This document shows positions 32,690 through 40,947 of a DNA stretch of 64,000 bases, piece by piece (the stretch's first letter is position 1; each line of letters begins with the position of its first letter). The stretch covers positions 250,867 to 314,866 of the forward strand of contig LNDV01000031.1 in assembly GCA_001464765.1 (NCBI GenBank), written 5' to 3'. This DNA is from Betaproteobacteria bacterium Ga0077526 (GTDB taxonomy: Bacteria > Pseudomonadota > Gammaproteobacteria > Burkholderiales > Ga0077523). The position numbers were made by a program, and so were the translations under genes. The notes beneath the pieces were generated by a model that ran no database searches, had not been told where the DNA came from, and worked only from the letters and a program-made list of their open reading frames with translations.

Positions 32690-34036
32690 TCAACGGCGTG
32701 CGCGCACCCGGCGCACGGCCACCAGAACCAGCCCGGCGGCAAGCAGAGCCATCGACTCGGGTTCCGGAATCGGGACGGAGATGGCCTGCATCTCCAGCTG
32801 GACCGTGCCGATGTCGTCGAACTTCACGCCGGTCACGAACGCGATCGGGTTGGTCGGATCGAGCCCTAGCGCCGGGCTGATGCCCATGACGCGGAACGTG
32901 TTCACCCCGGAGGCGAAGGTGAAGGTCCCACCGTCGTCCACATTGCCGACCGTGACCCAGTCGCCGCTCACAAGGAGCTGCACCTCGTAGCCGTCGGGAT
33001 CGTCCAGAGTCGGCAGGAGGATCTCGATGAAGTTGGGACCGCCGCTCACCTTGTAGAGATAACCGATGGTGACGTCCGGGTCGATGAACAGGAACGAGGT
33101 GTCACCCAAGCCGCCCTCGACGATCTCGAACGGGGCAAATTCGAACACGCCGTCTTCCACGTCACCGTCTACCGGGAGCAGCGGATTGCCGGCCTCCACG
33201 CCGGGGCGGAGGCCGTTCTCGCCGTCCGGCACGGCAACGAGCGTTCCCGCGCTGCCGAACGCCCCCCAGGACGGATAGTCGGTATCGGCAAAGGGCTCCG
33301 TCCGGGTGTCCAGCACGAAGCTCACGTATACGGGTGCAGAGGACGGCAACACCACGCTCCCGCTGGTACCGATGGATTCGAAGTAACCCGCCGCGTAGTC
33401 GCGGCCACCCCAGGCCCAGGTGGCACCGGGGAGCGCGGACGGGTTGTCGCCGGGATTGGTGTACTGCACGAGCGAGCCTGCGGGCGGCGTGGGCACCACC
33501 GAATCGTTGATCAGCGTGGAGGCCGCCAGGGTGGGCACCTCCTCCCCCCCGCCCTCGCCGTCGGTCACCGTGCTGACGAGATTCCAGTAGTACCCGGTGA
33601 TGTTGGCATTGACCGCGAACAGATCCCAGAACCCCAGGGAGCCGTCCGGGAAGGGAGGCACGCCGGTGTTCTCGTCGTTGTAGGAATCCCACGTGCGCAG
33701 GTTGGCAGAGAAGGAAACCCGATAACCGTGGGCACTGGCCGGCAGCAGGATGCCAGCCCCGTAGATGTCGGATCGCTGGGTACTCAGCTCGCCGATGCCG
33801 AAGCTATCCGGGTCGAGGAGGATCGAGAAGCCGCCGCCCGGAAGTGCGCTCAGGTCCCGCGAACGGCTGCCCGGGGCGATCTGCCAGGCGCTTTCCGCAG
33901 GGTTGTAGACCCCCGTGACGTTGCCCGTGGCATCGAGCAGTTCGAAGGTGATGGCGTGGGCGGTAGGGACGGCAGTCGCCGCCAGGCTACCGAAGGCAAG
34001 CGCAAGGGCGCCGACGAGGGTCTTGGGACTTTGCAT
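32690..34036 (-). CDS. PEP-CTERM sorting-domain exported protein, second copy type
   Basis: A 448-residue secreted protein. The start at 34036 (MQSPKTLVGALALAFGSLAATAVPTAHA) gives a clean signal peptide; sequence before it is arginine-rich and non-coding. The C-terminus has VPIPEPESMALLAAGLVLVAVRRVRARR, a PEP-CTERM anchor with helix and basic tail. The mature region is Gly/Ser/Thr/Asp rich, has few cysteines, and shows repeated beta-strand patterns. It is probably processed by exosortase and exported to the surface or matrix. It is unrelated in sequence to the PEP-CTERM protein at 7579 apart from the anchor, and is divergent from the acyl-CoA ligase. Confidence 0.85.
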   Translation of the reverse strand: MQSPKTLVGALALAFGSLAATAVPTAHAITFELLDATGNVTGVYNPAESAWQIAPGSRSRDLSALPGGGFSILLDPDSFGIGELSTQRSDIYGAGILLPASAHGYRVSFSANLRTWDSYNDENTGVPPFPDGSLGFWDLFAVNANITGYYWNLVSTVTDGEGGGEEVPTLAASTLINDSVVPTPPAGSLVQYTNPGDNPSALPGATWAWGGRDYAAGYFESIGTSGSVVLPSSAPVYVSFVLDTRTEPFADTDYPSWGAFGSAGTLVAVPDGENGLRPGVEAGNPLLPVDGDVEDGVFEFAPFEIVEGGLGDTSFLFIDPDVTIGYLYKVSGGPNFIEILLPTLDDPDGYEVQLLVSGDWVTVGNVDDGGTFTFASGVNTFRVMGISPALGLDPTNPIAFVTGVKFDDIGTVQLEMQAISVPIPEPESMALLAAGLVLVAVRRVRARR

Positions 34037-34245
34037 GTCTGGCTGGTCTCCAAAGAAAGATGGCCACGACGCGGGCCGACGCTCCGCTCGAACTGCACAT
34101 TCCGACAATACCCGACAGCACGCTGGAGCTTTGGTCGAAAGTTATCGTATCGATAGATTTAGATCAAGAGGCGAGAGCGCGACACGCCCCGACCATCGAC
34201 TTGCGCTACAGTCCGGGCTTCGTCACGCCCAACCCGTCCCGCGCC
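34037..34245. promoter_or_regulatory. Divergent spacer with an AT-rich promoter-like patch
   Basis: 209 bases between the PEP-CTERM and acyl-CoA ligase genes. Around 34139-34165 there is an AT-rich patch containing TTATCG, the palindrome TATCGATA (34148-34155) and TTTAGATCAA, unusual in this GC-rich window. The patch would suit a promoter and its regulator site for the ligase. Confidence 0.4.
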
Positions 34246-35916
34246 ATGACGCCCGAAGATTATTCCTGCTGGCCCAAGCAGTTCCCGCGCAGTCTGCGCA
34301 TCCCGGCCACCAGCCTCTGGTTCAATCTTGCCGCGAGCGCCCGCCGCTACGCCGACACGCCCGCGACCATCTACTACGACAGCAAAGTCACCTACGCAGA
34401 ACTGGAAAGTCAGGCCGAACGCCTCGCGGGCTACCTGCAGACCGACTGCGGCGTGAAGTCCGGGGATCGGGTCCTGCTCTACATGCAGAACTGCCCGCAG
34501 TTCGTCGTCGCCTACTACGCGATCCTCCGGGCCGACGCTGTCGTGGTCGCCGTCTCGCCCATGAATGTCACGGACGAACTCGCCCACAACCTCGGTGACA
34601 GCGGCGCCCGGGTTGCCATCGTCGCGCAGGAACTCTTCGACCGGATCGCCCCTCACCTCGGCACGCTGGCCGACCGCATCGTCGTCGCTACGTACTCCGA
34701 TGCGCTGACCGCTCCGACCGAACTCGCCGTGCCGGCCTTCGTTTCCGCGCCGTACAAACCGGTCACCGCAGACGGCACTGTGGCCTGGCGCGACGCCCTC
34801 GGCGCCAACCGGACCCCGGCACCCCATCGGGCCGAACCGGACGACCTCGCGGCGATCCTCTACACCTCGGGCACCACGGGCAAGCCGAAGGGCTGCATGC
34901 ACTCGCACCGGACGATCATGTGCACAGCCGTGGGCGGCGCCGTGTGGGAGGCCATGCTGCAGGACTCCGTGATCCTCTGCACCGCGCCGATGTTCCACGT
35001 GACCGGCATGCAGCACAGCATGAATGCGGCCCTCTACTGCGGCGCCACCATCGCCTTCCTGCCCCGCTGGGATCCAGAGACCGCCGGCTACCTGATCGAG
35101 CGGTACCGGTGCACCCACTGGGCGAACGTGCCAACCATGGTGGTCGATCTGCTGGCCCATCCGAGCACGGCCAGCCGCGACCTTTCGTCCCTGGTCACCA
35201 TCGCCGGCGGCGGCTCCTCCATGCCCGAACCGGTGGCGCGCGAGCTCCAGGCCCGCTGCGGCATCGAGTACATGGAGGCCTACGGGATGACCGAGACCAT
35301 CTCGCAGACGCACTTCAACCCACCCACTGAACTTCGCCGGCAGTGCCTGGGCATCCCGACCTTCGACACCGAATCGCTGGTGATCGACCCGGAAACGCGC
35401 CGGATCCTCGGCCCCGGCGAGGTGGGAGAGATCGTCTCCCGCGGCCCCCAGGTCATGCTGGGCTACTGGAACAACCCGAAGGCGACGGAAGCCACGTTCG
35501 TCGAAGTGGAGGGACGCCGCTTCCTGCGCACCGGCGACCTCGGTCGCATCGACGAGTCCGGCTTCTTCTACATCGCGGACCGCCTGAAGCGGATGATCAA
35601 CGCCAACGGCTACAAGGTCTGGCCCGCGGAGGTCGAAGCCACCCTGTTCAACCACCCCGCCATCCAGGAAGCGTGCGTCGTGGGGGCGCCGGACGACCGC
35701 CGAGGGGAGACCGTCAAGGCCTACGTGGTGCTGCGCGCGGGTCTGGCAGAGCCCCCGACCGCCGAAGCCGTCATCGCCTGGTCGCGGGAACACATGGCGG
35801 TCTACAAGGTGCCGCGGCTGGTGGCTTTCGTGGACGCCCTGCCCCGTTCCGGGACCGGCAAGGTCCAGTGGCGCGCCCTGCAGGAGGCCGAATGGGCCAC
35901 CCGGCCCGTAGCGTGA
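34246..35916 (+). CDS. AMP-dependent long-chain fatty acid--CoA ligase-like enzyme
   Basis: A 556-residue acyl-adenylate enzyme. The P-loop-like motif ILYTSGTTGKPKG is near residue 202, followed by the aromatic/acyl pocket motif PMFHVTGMQHSMN, MEAYGMTET, LRTGDLGRIDESGFFYIADRLKRMI and the C-terminal catalytic lysine in PRSGTGKVQW. The start at 34246 (MTPEDYSCWPKQFPRSLRIP) corresponds to the usual N-terminus of long-chain acyl-CoA ligases; 62 in-frame codons upstream run through the promoter. The final substrate could be an aromatic or fatty acid. Confidence 0.85.
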   Translation: MTPEDYSCWPKQFPRSLRIPATSLWFNLAASARRYADTPATIYYDSKVTYAELESQAERLAGYLQTDCGVKSGDRVLLYMQNCPQFVVAYYAILRADAVVVAVSPMNVTDELAHNLGDSGARVAIVAQELFDRIAPHLGTLADRIVVATYSDALTAPTELAVPAFVSAPYKPVTADGTVAWRDALGANRTPAPHRAEPDDLAAILYTSGTTGKPKGCMHSHRTIMCTAVGGAVWEAMLQDSVILCTAPMFHVTGMQHSMNAALYCGATIAFLPRWDPETAGYLIERYRCTHWANVPTMVVDLLAHPSTASRDLSSLVTIAGGGSSMPEPVARELQARCGIEYMEAYGMTETISQTHFNPPTELRRQCLGIPTFDTESLVIDPETRRILGPGEVGEIVSRGPQVMLGYWNNPKATEATFVEVEGRRFLRTGDLGRIDESGFFYIADRLKRMINANGYKVWPAEVEATLFNHPAIQEACVVGAPDDRRGETVKAYVVLRAGLAEPPTAEAVIAWSREHMAVYKVPRLVAFVDALPRSGTGKVQWRALQEAEWATRPVA

Positions 35917-36010
35917 AAGGTTGTGGCCGCCGCCCGGTGGCTTCACAATAGGGCAGTTTGCGTCCGGCCCCGGGTCGGACAGCCATGAACCCGAAAAGAG
36001 GATTCTCGAC

Positions 36011-37216
36011 GTGACATTTCTTCGACGCGTAGGTCTGCTGGCCCTGGTGGCCACCCTGACAACCGGTTGTGCGAACCTGTGGACCACGGGCGAGGCCGGC
36101 AAGGACTCTGGTGGCGCCCCAGCCTCCTCCAGTGATTCGGGTGGCTCGACCGGCAGCAACCTGTTCTCCAACCCCATGATGTGCGCGGCAGCCGGTGCGC
36201 TGCTCGCCGGGGGCGTCGGTTCTGTCGAGAACAAGGAAGCGATGGCAATCGGCGCCGTGGCCGGCGGTCTGCTGGGCTGGTGGGCCTGCGGCCAGCAGGA
36301 AAAGCCCCTGGCCGACGCCGACAAGGACGGCGTGGCCGACAAGGTCGACCTCTGCCCCGGCACCGCCGAAGGCGCCAAGGTGGGTTCCGACGGTTGTGCG
36401 GTCGACAAGGACACCGACATGGACGGCATCCCGGATGCCGCCGACAAGTGTGCCGGCACGCCCAAGGGCGCCGCTGTGGACGCCACGGGTTGCATCCCGA
36501 CCGCCGATGCGGACAAGGATGGCGTGGCCGACGTCAACGACCTCTGCCCGAACACGCCGGCCGGTGCGGCAGTCATGCCCAACGGCTGCGAGATGGACTC
36601 CGATGGCGACGGCATCCCCGACAGCCGTGACCGCTGCGCCAGCACGCCCAATGGCGTGAAGGTCGGCACCGACGGCTGCGCGGTGGACAGCGACGGCGAC
36701 GGCGTCTCAGACATCCTTGACCGCTGCCCCAACACCAAGTCCGGCGCCAAGGTCGACGCGGCTGGTTGCGAAATGGGTGGTGGCGCCGCCAGCGCACCCA
36801 GGACGGACTCCGGCGCTGCAGCCGCAGGTGCCGCCGCCGCGGGTGCCGCCGGCCTTGCGCTGCCGAAGACCGCCGGCGAGACGCTCGTCCTGAAGGGCGT
36901 CACGTTCGAGACGGCGTCCTCCAAGCTCAAGCGCGAATCCCTCGGCACGCTGAACGACATCGCCGAACAGCTGAAGGAGTCGGGTGCCAAGGTCGAGATC
37001 TCCGGCCACACCGACAACGTCGGCTCCGCCGCGGTCAATCAGGCCCTGTCGCAGAAGCGCGCCGAAGTCGTGATGACCTACCTGACCTCGAAGGGCGTGC
37101 CCGCGGAAAGCCTGGTCGCCAAGGGCTACGGCTCGCAGGCTCCGGTGACCGACAACGGCAGTGCCGCCGGTCGCGCGAAGAACCGCCGCGTCGAGCTGAA
37201 GCTGCTGGGCCAGTAG
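36011..37216 (+). CDS. OmpA-family outer membrane lipoprotein with calcium-type (TSP3) repeats
   Basis: A 401-residue protein starting at GTG 36011, preceded by AGAGGA. The signal peptide ends in the lipobox LTTGC (Cys20). Then follow a glycine-rich segment that inserts as a membrane hairpin (AAAGALLAGGVG, AVAGGLLGWWACG) and about five thrombospondin type 3-like repeats with DADKDGVADxxDxCP or DSDGDGIPDSRDRC, calcium-binding loops. After an alanine/glycine linker comes the OmpA C-terminal peptidoglycan-binding domain with VEISGHTDNVGSAAVNQALSQKRA and GYGSQAPVTDN. It anchors outer membrane to peptidoglycan. An intrinsic terminator follows. Confidence 0.9.
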   Translation: MTFLRRVGLLALVATLTTGCANLWTTGEAGKDSGGAPASSSDSGGSTGSNLFSNPMMCAAAGALLAGGVGSVENKEAMAIGAVAGGLLGWWACGQQEKPLADADKDGVADKVDLCPGTAEGAKVGSDGCAVDKDTDMDGIPDAADKCAGTPKGAAVDATGCIPTADADKDGVADVNDLCPNTPAGAAVMPNGCEMDSDGDGIPDSRDRCASTPNGVKVGTDGCAVDSDGDGVSDILDRCPNTKSGAKVDAAGCEMGGGAASAPRTDSGAAAAGAAAAGAAGLALPKTAGETLVLKGVTFETASSKLKRESLGTLNDIAEQLKESGAKVEISGHTDNVGSAAVNQALSQKRAEVVMTYLTSKGVPAESLVAKGYGSQAPVTDNGSAAGRAKNRRVELKLLGQ

Positions 37217-37235
37217 CACCGCAGTCGTTCCAGTG

Positions 37236-37270
37236 ACGGGCGTGACCTTCGGGTCACGCCCGTTTTTCTT
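37236..37270 (+). terminator. Intrinsic terminator behind the OmpA gene
   Basis: A perfect 12-bp stem (ACGGGCGTGACC / GGTCACGCCCGT) with a TTCG tetraloop is followed by TTTTCTTT, 19 bases after the stop. This is a strong Rho-independent terminator for the plus strand. Confidence 0.9.
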
Positions 37271-37291
37271 TGGGGGTCCGTGCGGGCCTTC

Positions 37292-37319
37292 TTGACTCGC
37301 CGAGCACGGGTCGTATAGT
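37292..37319 (+). promoter_or_regulatory. Sigma-70-type promoter of the M20 deacylase
   Basis: TTGACT (37292-37297) and TATAGT (37314-37319) are separated by 16 bases and lie 27 bases before the ATG, directly behind the OmpA terminator. This is close to consensus and predicts a short leader. Confidence 0.7.
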
Positions 37320-37346
37320 CCGGCGATCCGCCTTCAAGACAACACC

Positions 37347-38654
37347 ATGACCGCCTCCCACGCCGTTCCGGACGCCCTCGATGCCGGCCTCGAACGCGAT
37401 CTGCTCGCCGCCTGTGACGATCTGCAACCGGAGTTGCAGCGACTGCTCGCCGCCCTCGTGCGCTTTCCCAGCACCCTCGGCGAGGAAGCCGGCGCACAGG
37501 ACTACATGGAAGGCCTGTTCCAGGGGATGGGCCTGCAGGTCGACCGCTTCGCCGTGGACGACCGAGAACTCGCCGGCATGCCCGGCTATGCGCCGTCGCT
37601 GGGCCACTGGACTCGCCACGACAATGTCGTGGGCGAGTACCGCCCGCGGACCGTGACCGGCCGCTCGCTAATCTTCAACGGCCATATCGACGTCGTCCCC
37701 GTGGGCTCGGCCGACATGTGGACCAACCCGCCGTTCGAACCGGTGGTACGCGACGGCCGCATGTACGGGCGCGGCTCGGGCGACATGAAGGCCGGCATCG
37801 CAGCGTACGTGATGGCCTTTCTCGCGCTTCGCCGATTGGGCCTCGCTCCGGCTGCGCCGGTGTGGTTCCAGTCCGTCGTCGAGGAGGAATGCACCGGCAA
37901 CGGCGCGCTCGCCTGCCTGTACCGCGGGTACCGCGCCGACGCCGCGATCATCCCGGAGCCCTTCGACCAGTCGATCCTCGCGGCTCAGGTGGGCGTGCTG
38001 TGGCTGTCGGTGGAAGTCCTCGGCCGCCCGGCCCACGTGCTCGACGTGAGCCGGGGCATCAATGCCATCGAGGCGGCTTTCGCGCTCTACCGCGGTCTGC
38101 AGGGGCTGCGGGACGACTGGAACCGCCCCGAGGCCCGGCACCCGGCCTTCCTGGAAGTCGCCCGGCCCATCAACTTCAATCTCGGCCGCATCGAAGGCGG
38201 CGAGTGGACATCTTCGGTACCGACTCGCTGCGTGATGGACATTCGCTGCGGCTTCTATCCGGGCGTCACAGTGGCGCAGGCCAAGGCCGCCGTCGAAGCG
38301 CGTCTGGCGGACACCGCCCGCACGCAACCCGGCCTGGAAGGCGTCCAGTACCGTGTCCGCTATGCAGGACTGCAGTCGGAAGGCGTCGTGGTCGAGCGCG
38401 CTCAGCCGGCGATGGAAACCCTGGTCCGTGCGCACGAGCACGTCATGGGCACCCAGCCCGAATGGCTGGCCTCCACCGCCACGACAGACGTCCGCGTGTT
38501 CAACCTCTACGGCGACACGCCGGCCACCTGTTACGGCCCCGAGTCCAGCCACATCCACGGCATCGACGAGTCCGTGAGCCTGGAGAGCACCCGTCGCGTG
38601 ACGCAGGTGCTGGCCCTCTATCTCGCCCGCTGGTGCGGCGTGCAGAAGGCATGA
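37347..38654 (+). CDS. M20-family metallopeptidase / ArgE-DapE-like deacylase
   Basis: A 435-residue zinc hydrolase. Metal and catalytic residues are in [12 protein letters not shown] (His and Asp), [18 protein letters not shown], and the [12 protein letters not shown] glutamates. The ArgE/DapE/acetylornithine deacetylase group removes acyl groups from amino acids. It is fully open and of normal length. The ATG is used; the stop overlaps the next ATG (ATGA at 38651-38654), so it is translationally coupled to the NlpC/P60 lipoprotein, hinting at a role in murein peptide recycling or amino-acid salvage. Confidence 0.85.
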   Translation: MTASHAVPDALDAGLERDLLAACDDLQPELQRLLAALVRFPSTLGEEAGAQDYMEGLFQGMGLQVDRFAVDDRELAGMPGYAPSLGHWTRHDNVVGEYRPRTVTGRSLIFNGHIDVVPVGSADMWTNPPFEPVVRDGRMYGRGSGDMKAGIAAYVMAFLALRRLGLAPAAPVWFQSVVEEECTGNGALACLYRGYRADAAIIPEPFDQSILAAQVGVLWLSVEVLGRPAHVLDVSRGINAIEAAFALYRGLQGLRDDWNRPEARHPAFLEVARPINFNLGRIEGGEWTSSVPTRCVMDIRCGFYPGVTVAQAKAAVEARLADTARTQPGLEGVQYRVRYAGLQSEGVVVERAQPAMETLVRAHEHVMGTQPEWLASTATTDVRVFNLYGDTPATCYGPESSHIHGIDESVSLESTRRVTQVLALYLARWCGVQKA

Positions 38655-39154
38655 CCTTGCGTATTGCCGCCCTCGCGCTCGCCGCGCTGCTCGCGTCCGG
38701 GTGCACGTCGGTGTCGCGGCCGCCATCCGGCGCTGCGACGGCGGAGCCCTCCGTGACAGAAGTCCGCGGCAACGAGGTGGCCCGCAAAGCTGTCGACGAA
38801 GCCATGGCACAGCTCGGTGTCCGCTACCGCTACGGTGGCAGCACGCCCGATGGCTTCGACTGCAGCGGCCTCGTGCACTACGCGTATCAGCGTGCCGGCC
38901 TCACCCTGCCCCGCGAATCGCGCGAGCAGCGGCGGCGCAGCACACCGCTGACGGGCACCGCCGCCCTGGCGCCGGGCGACCTGCTGTTCTTCCATCGCGG
39001 ACGCGGCGGCGCGCTCCACGTCGCGCTGTACGTTGGCGACAACCGGTTCGTCCACGCGCCATCCCGAGGGAAAGGCGTCAGGGTCGAGAGCCTCGGCGAG
39101 CCGCACTGGTCCCGGACTTTCATCGAGGCGCGTCGTCCCGACGGCAGTACGTAG
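38651..39154 (+). CDS. NlpC/P60 cell wall peptidase lipoprotein
   Basis: A 167-residue lipoprotein with signal peptide and lipobox LLASGC (Cys18). The C-terminal NlpC/P60 domain has the catalytic cysteine in [21 protein letters not shown] and the histidine in [18 protein letters not shown], as in Spr/MepS and similar gamma-D-Glu-meso-DAP or murein endopeptidases. It probably cleaves cell wall peptides in the periplasm from the outer membrane side. The start overlaps the M20 gene by four bases. Confidence 0.88.
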   Translation: MTLRIAALALAALLASGCTSVSRPPSGAATAEPSVTEVRGNEVARKAVDEAMAQLGVRYRYGGSTPDGFDCSGLVHYAYQRAGLTLPRESREQRRRSTPLTGTAALAPGDLLFFHRGRGGALHVALYVGDNRFVHAPSRGKGVRVESLGEPHWSRTFIEARRPDGST

Positions 39155-39303
39155 TAGCGGGAACGCCCGATAATCCCCGATTTCGTATTGTGGCCATTGC
39201 GGTCGCGCGGGTTACTATCGGCGGTGGTACTTGGGGGAAGCCAGCGGCTCGGCCAGCCGCTGCCCGTACCGACAGTCACCCAACGAAAAACAGGAGAATC
39301 GTC

Positions 39304-39726
39304 ATGAGTTTTGCATCGGAGTTCAAGGAGTTCGCCCTCAAGGGCAACGTGATGGATCTCGCCGTCGGCGTGATCATCGGCGGCGCTTTCGGGAAGATCG
39401 TGGACTCCGCGGTCAACGATCTGATCATGCCGATCGTCGGTCGGGTCATCGGCAACGTGGACTTCAGCAATATGTTCCTGAAGCTGGCAGAAGCCCCGGC
39501 CGGCACCGCCGAAACCCTGGACGCGCTCAAGAAGGCCGGCGTGCCCGTGTTCGCCTACGGCAACTTCATCACCATCGCGATCAACTTCATCATTCTCGCC
39601 TTCGTCATCTTCATGATGGTGAAGCAGGTCAACCGCCTGCGCCGCGCCGAACCGCCCGCGCCGCCGCCCCCCACGCCGGAAGACGTCGTGCTTCTGCGCG
39701 AGATCCGCGACAGCCTGAAGAAGTAG
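39304..39726 (+). CDS. mscL: Large-conductance mechanosensitive channel MscL
   Basis: A 140-residue channel protein with the N-terminal helix [46 protein letters not shown] (in pieces), a periplasmic loop with variable sequence, the second helix [23 protein letters not shown] and a cytoplasmic C-terminal helix ending [15 protein letters not shown]. The motif order and length match MscL. It releases osmolytes on hypo-osmotic shock. A GC-rich hairpin with a T-run follows. Confidence 0.97.
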   Translation: MSFASEFKEFALKGNVMDLAVGVIIGGAFGKIVDSAVNDLIMPIVGRVIGNVDFSNMFLKLAEAPAGTAETLDALKKAGVPVFAYGNFITIAINFIILAFVIFMMVKQVNRLRRAEPPAPPPPTPEDVVLLREIRDSLKK

Positions 39727-39751
39727 CGCGCGCGTTCGAACCGCACCATGC

Positions 39752-39778
39752 AAAACGGCGCCCGCGGGCGCCGTTTTT
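39752..39778 (+). terminator. Intrinsic terminator behind mscL
   Basis: AAAACGGCGCCCG and CGGGCGCCGTTTT form a 13-bp dyad ending in TTTTT. The element is symmetrical, so it may also serve the converging GGDEF gene, whose stop lies 25 bases away. Confidence 0.85.
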
Positions 39779-39802
39779 CATGACGATGCCGGTGGTGTCC
39801 GG

Positions 39803-40387
39803 TCAGTTGATGCCGACCACCCGCCGGACCGGCGCCACGTTGCCTTCAGCGAGAGCGACGCGATTGCCGCCGCTGCGGCTCGCGATGCCGAGGGCACCTT
39901 CCGCCAGATTGAAGACTTCGTCGAAGTTCACACCGGTGACCACCGAGGTCGCGACCACGCCGAGGCTGGCCGTGCACTCGATGCCGGAAGGCTCCAGACC
40001 GTTAAAGGCAATTCTCAGAGCGTCGGCCTTGGCGAGCGCGTTCTCGGCGTCGCAGTGCATCATCAGGATCACGAAGCGGTCATCGCCCACTCGCGCCACC
40101 ACATCCTCGCGGCGAACGCACAGGCGCATCAGGTGCGCGAGCGACAGCACCACGTCATCGGTCGTGATCGATCCCTGCTCCTCCGACAGCTTCTGGAAAC
40201 CGTCGATCTGCGCGACGATCATGCTGGCGAAGTAGCCGTGGCGCCGGGCCTCGCTGAATCGGCCCTCGGCCAGTTCGCGGAGCATGCCGATGCCGATCAG
40301 TCCGGTCAGGGCATCGCGGTCGATCTCGGCCGGCACGACGGAGCGGGCATCGGTGGCCAGCTCGCGCAGGGAGGTGGAATACGTCAT
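39803..40387 (-). CDS. Degenerate GGDEF-domain protein
   Basis: A 194-residue GGDEF-type domain. DRDALTGLIGIGMLRELAEGRFSEARR is the standard D-x-L-T-G-L-x-N region, here with I instead of N. The signature motif RYGGDEF reads RVGDDRF, so the catalytic glutamate and second glycine are changed and cyclase activity is unlikely. The A-site appears altered; later ASLGVV and FDEVFNLAEGALGIASRSGGNRV follow the family. The ATG at 40387 with an AGGA site is chosen over 40402. It lies 33 bases behind a 50-residue ORF, in an operon with a structured leader, and may bind a nucleotide or partner for regulation. Confidence 0.75.
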   Translation of the reverse strand: MTYSTSLRELATDARSVVPAEIDRDALTGLIGIGMLRELAEGRFSEARRHGYFASMIVAQIDGFQKLSEEQGSITTDDVVLSLAHLMRLCVRREDVVARVGDDRFVILMMHCDAENALAKADALRIAFNGLEPSGIECTASLGVVATSVVTGVNFDEVFNLAEGALGIASRSGGNRVALAEGNVAPVRRVVGIN

Positions 40388-40420
40388 CGCGGAATTCCTC
40401 ATGGAAGTGGTCGGGAGCAA

Positions 40421-40573
40421 TCAGTGCTGCGCGCTCGGCGCCTCGGCCGCGGTCCCGGATTCGGGAGCGTCCACGCCGTCATCGAGATGGCCGTACTGCG
40501 CCATGAGTGCGGCCCACGGCGCGTCCAGCGCTCTGCAGGCTTCGAGAATCTGACCGACCACGTCGGAATTCAT
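40421..40573 (-). CDS. Small 50-residue protein upstream of the GGDEF gene
   Basis: A small reading frame (ATG at 40573, TGA at 40421-40423) encoding 50 residues: MNSDVVGQILEACRALDAPW leads an amphipathic helix, with an acidic, alanine/serine-rich C-terminus. It is preceded by a strong AGGAGGGAAG ribosome-binding region. Its end lies 33 bases from the GGDEF start, on the same strand. No family was recognised. It may be a partner of the degenerate GGDEF protein or a leader ORF. Confidence 0.55.
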   Translation of the reverse strand: MNSDVVGQILEACRALDAPWAALMAQYGHLDDGVDAPESGTAAEAPSAQH

Positions 40574-40947
40574 GGGGCTTCCCTCCTCTGGCCGACCCTT
40601 GGGGCCGGTATCCCTGTCGTTGATGCGGTTGGATCTCCCGCCGGGCCCCCGGCTTTCACCTACCGCTTGTAGCTGTTTAACGACAGGGTTCCGGAAAGTC
40701 TTGAGCCCCTTCTGCAGTCTCGGGAAGGGTCACGGCTATGCGCGGACACGCTCCTCGAGGTGACTCCGGCGAATCATGCGAAGAATCGCGACACTGAACA
40801 CCTTAAAATTCCGTCATGGCATCACCGAATTTCAAGGTACAAGGCTCACCCGCAGACTGCTCACGCCCGTGCCGAGGCAAGCCACCCCCCCCTGGAAGAC
40901 AGCCAACCGAGCTCGAAAGCTCCCCCGCGAAACGTGTGGCGATCGAC
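40574..40947. other. Spacer with the structured leader, otherwise no gene seen
   Basis: 374 bases between the small ORF and the end of the VWA operon. Beyond the stem region at 40612-40688 and a purine-poor patch near 40860-40890, nothing was seen. The upstream promoter of the small-ORF operon should lie around 40690-40800. Confidence 0.4.
40612..40688 (-). ncRNA. Structured leader RNA candidate before the small ORF and GGDEF gene
   Basis: On the transcribed (minus) strand three nested stems can form: an outer 10-bp stem CCCTGTCGTT / AACGACAGGG (40679-40688 with 40612-40621), a middle GCGGT / ACCGC (40662-40666 with 40625-40629) and an inner GCCGGG / CCCGGC hairpin with two loop bases (40640-40653). 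The whole 77-base element ends 39 bases before the start of the 50-residue ORF. No known riboswitch was recognised; a GEMM c-di-GMP motif was looked for and not found. Confidence 0.45.

Noticed and set aside
34159..37038. A 959-codon open frame on the minus strand across the acyl-CoA ligase and OmpA genes
   Set aside because: It is antisense to two clearly recognised genes and has no family features; long antisense frames are common at this GC content.
40580..40760. GAGGAGCG and GGTAGGTGAAAGCC segments as SAH or c-di-GMP (GEMM) riboswitch
   Set aside because: The rest of either consensus is missing: there is no paired GC-rich AACGG part for SAH and no CAGGGCAAAC or tetraloop-receptor arrangement for GEMM.
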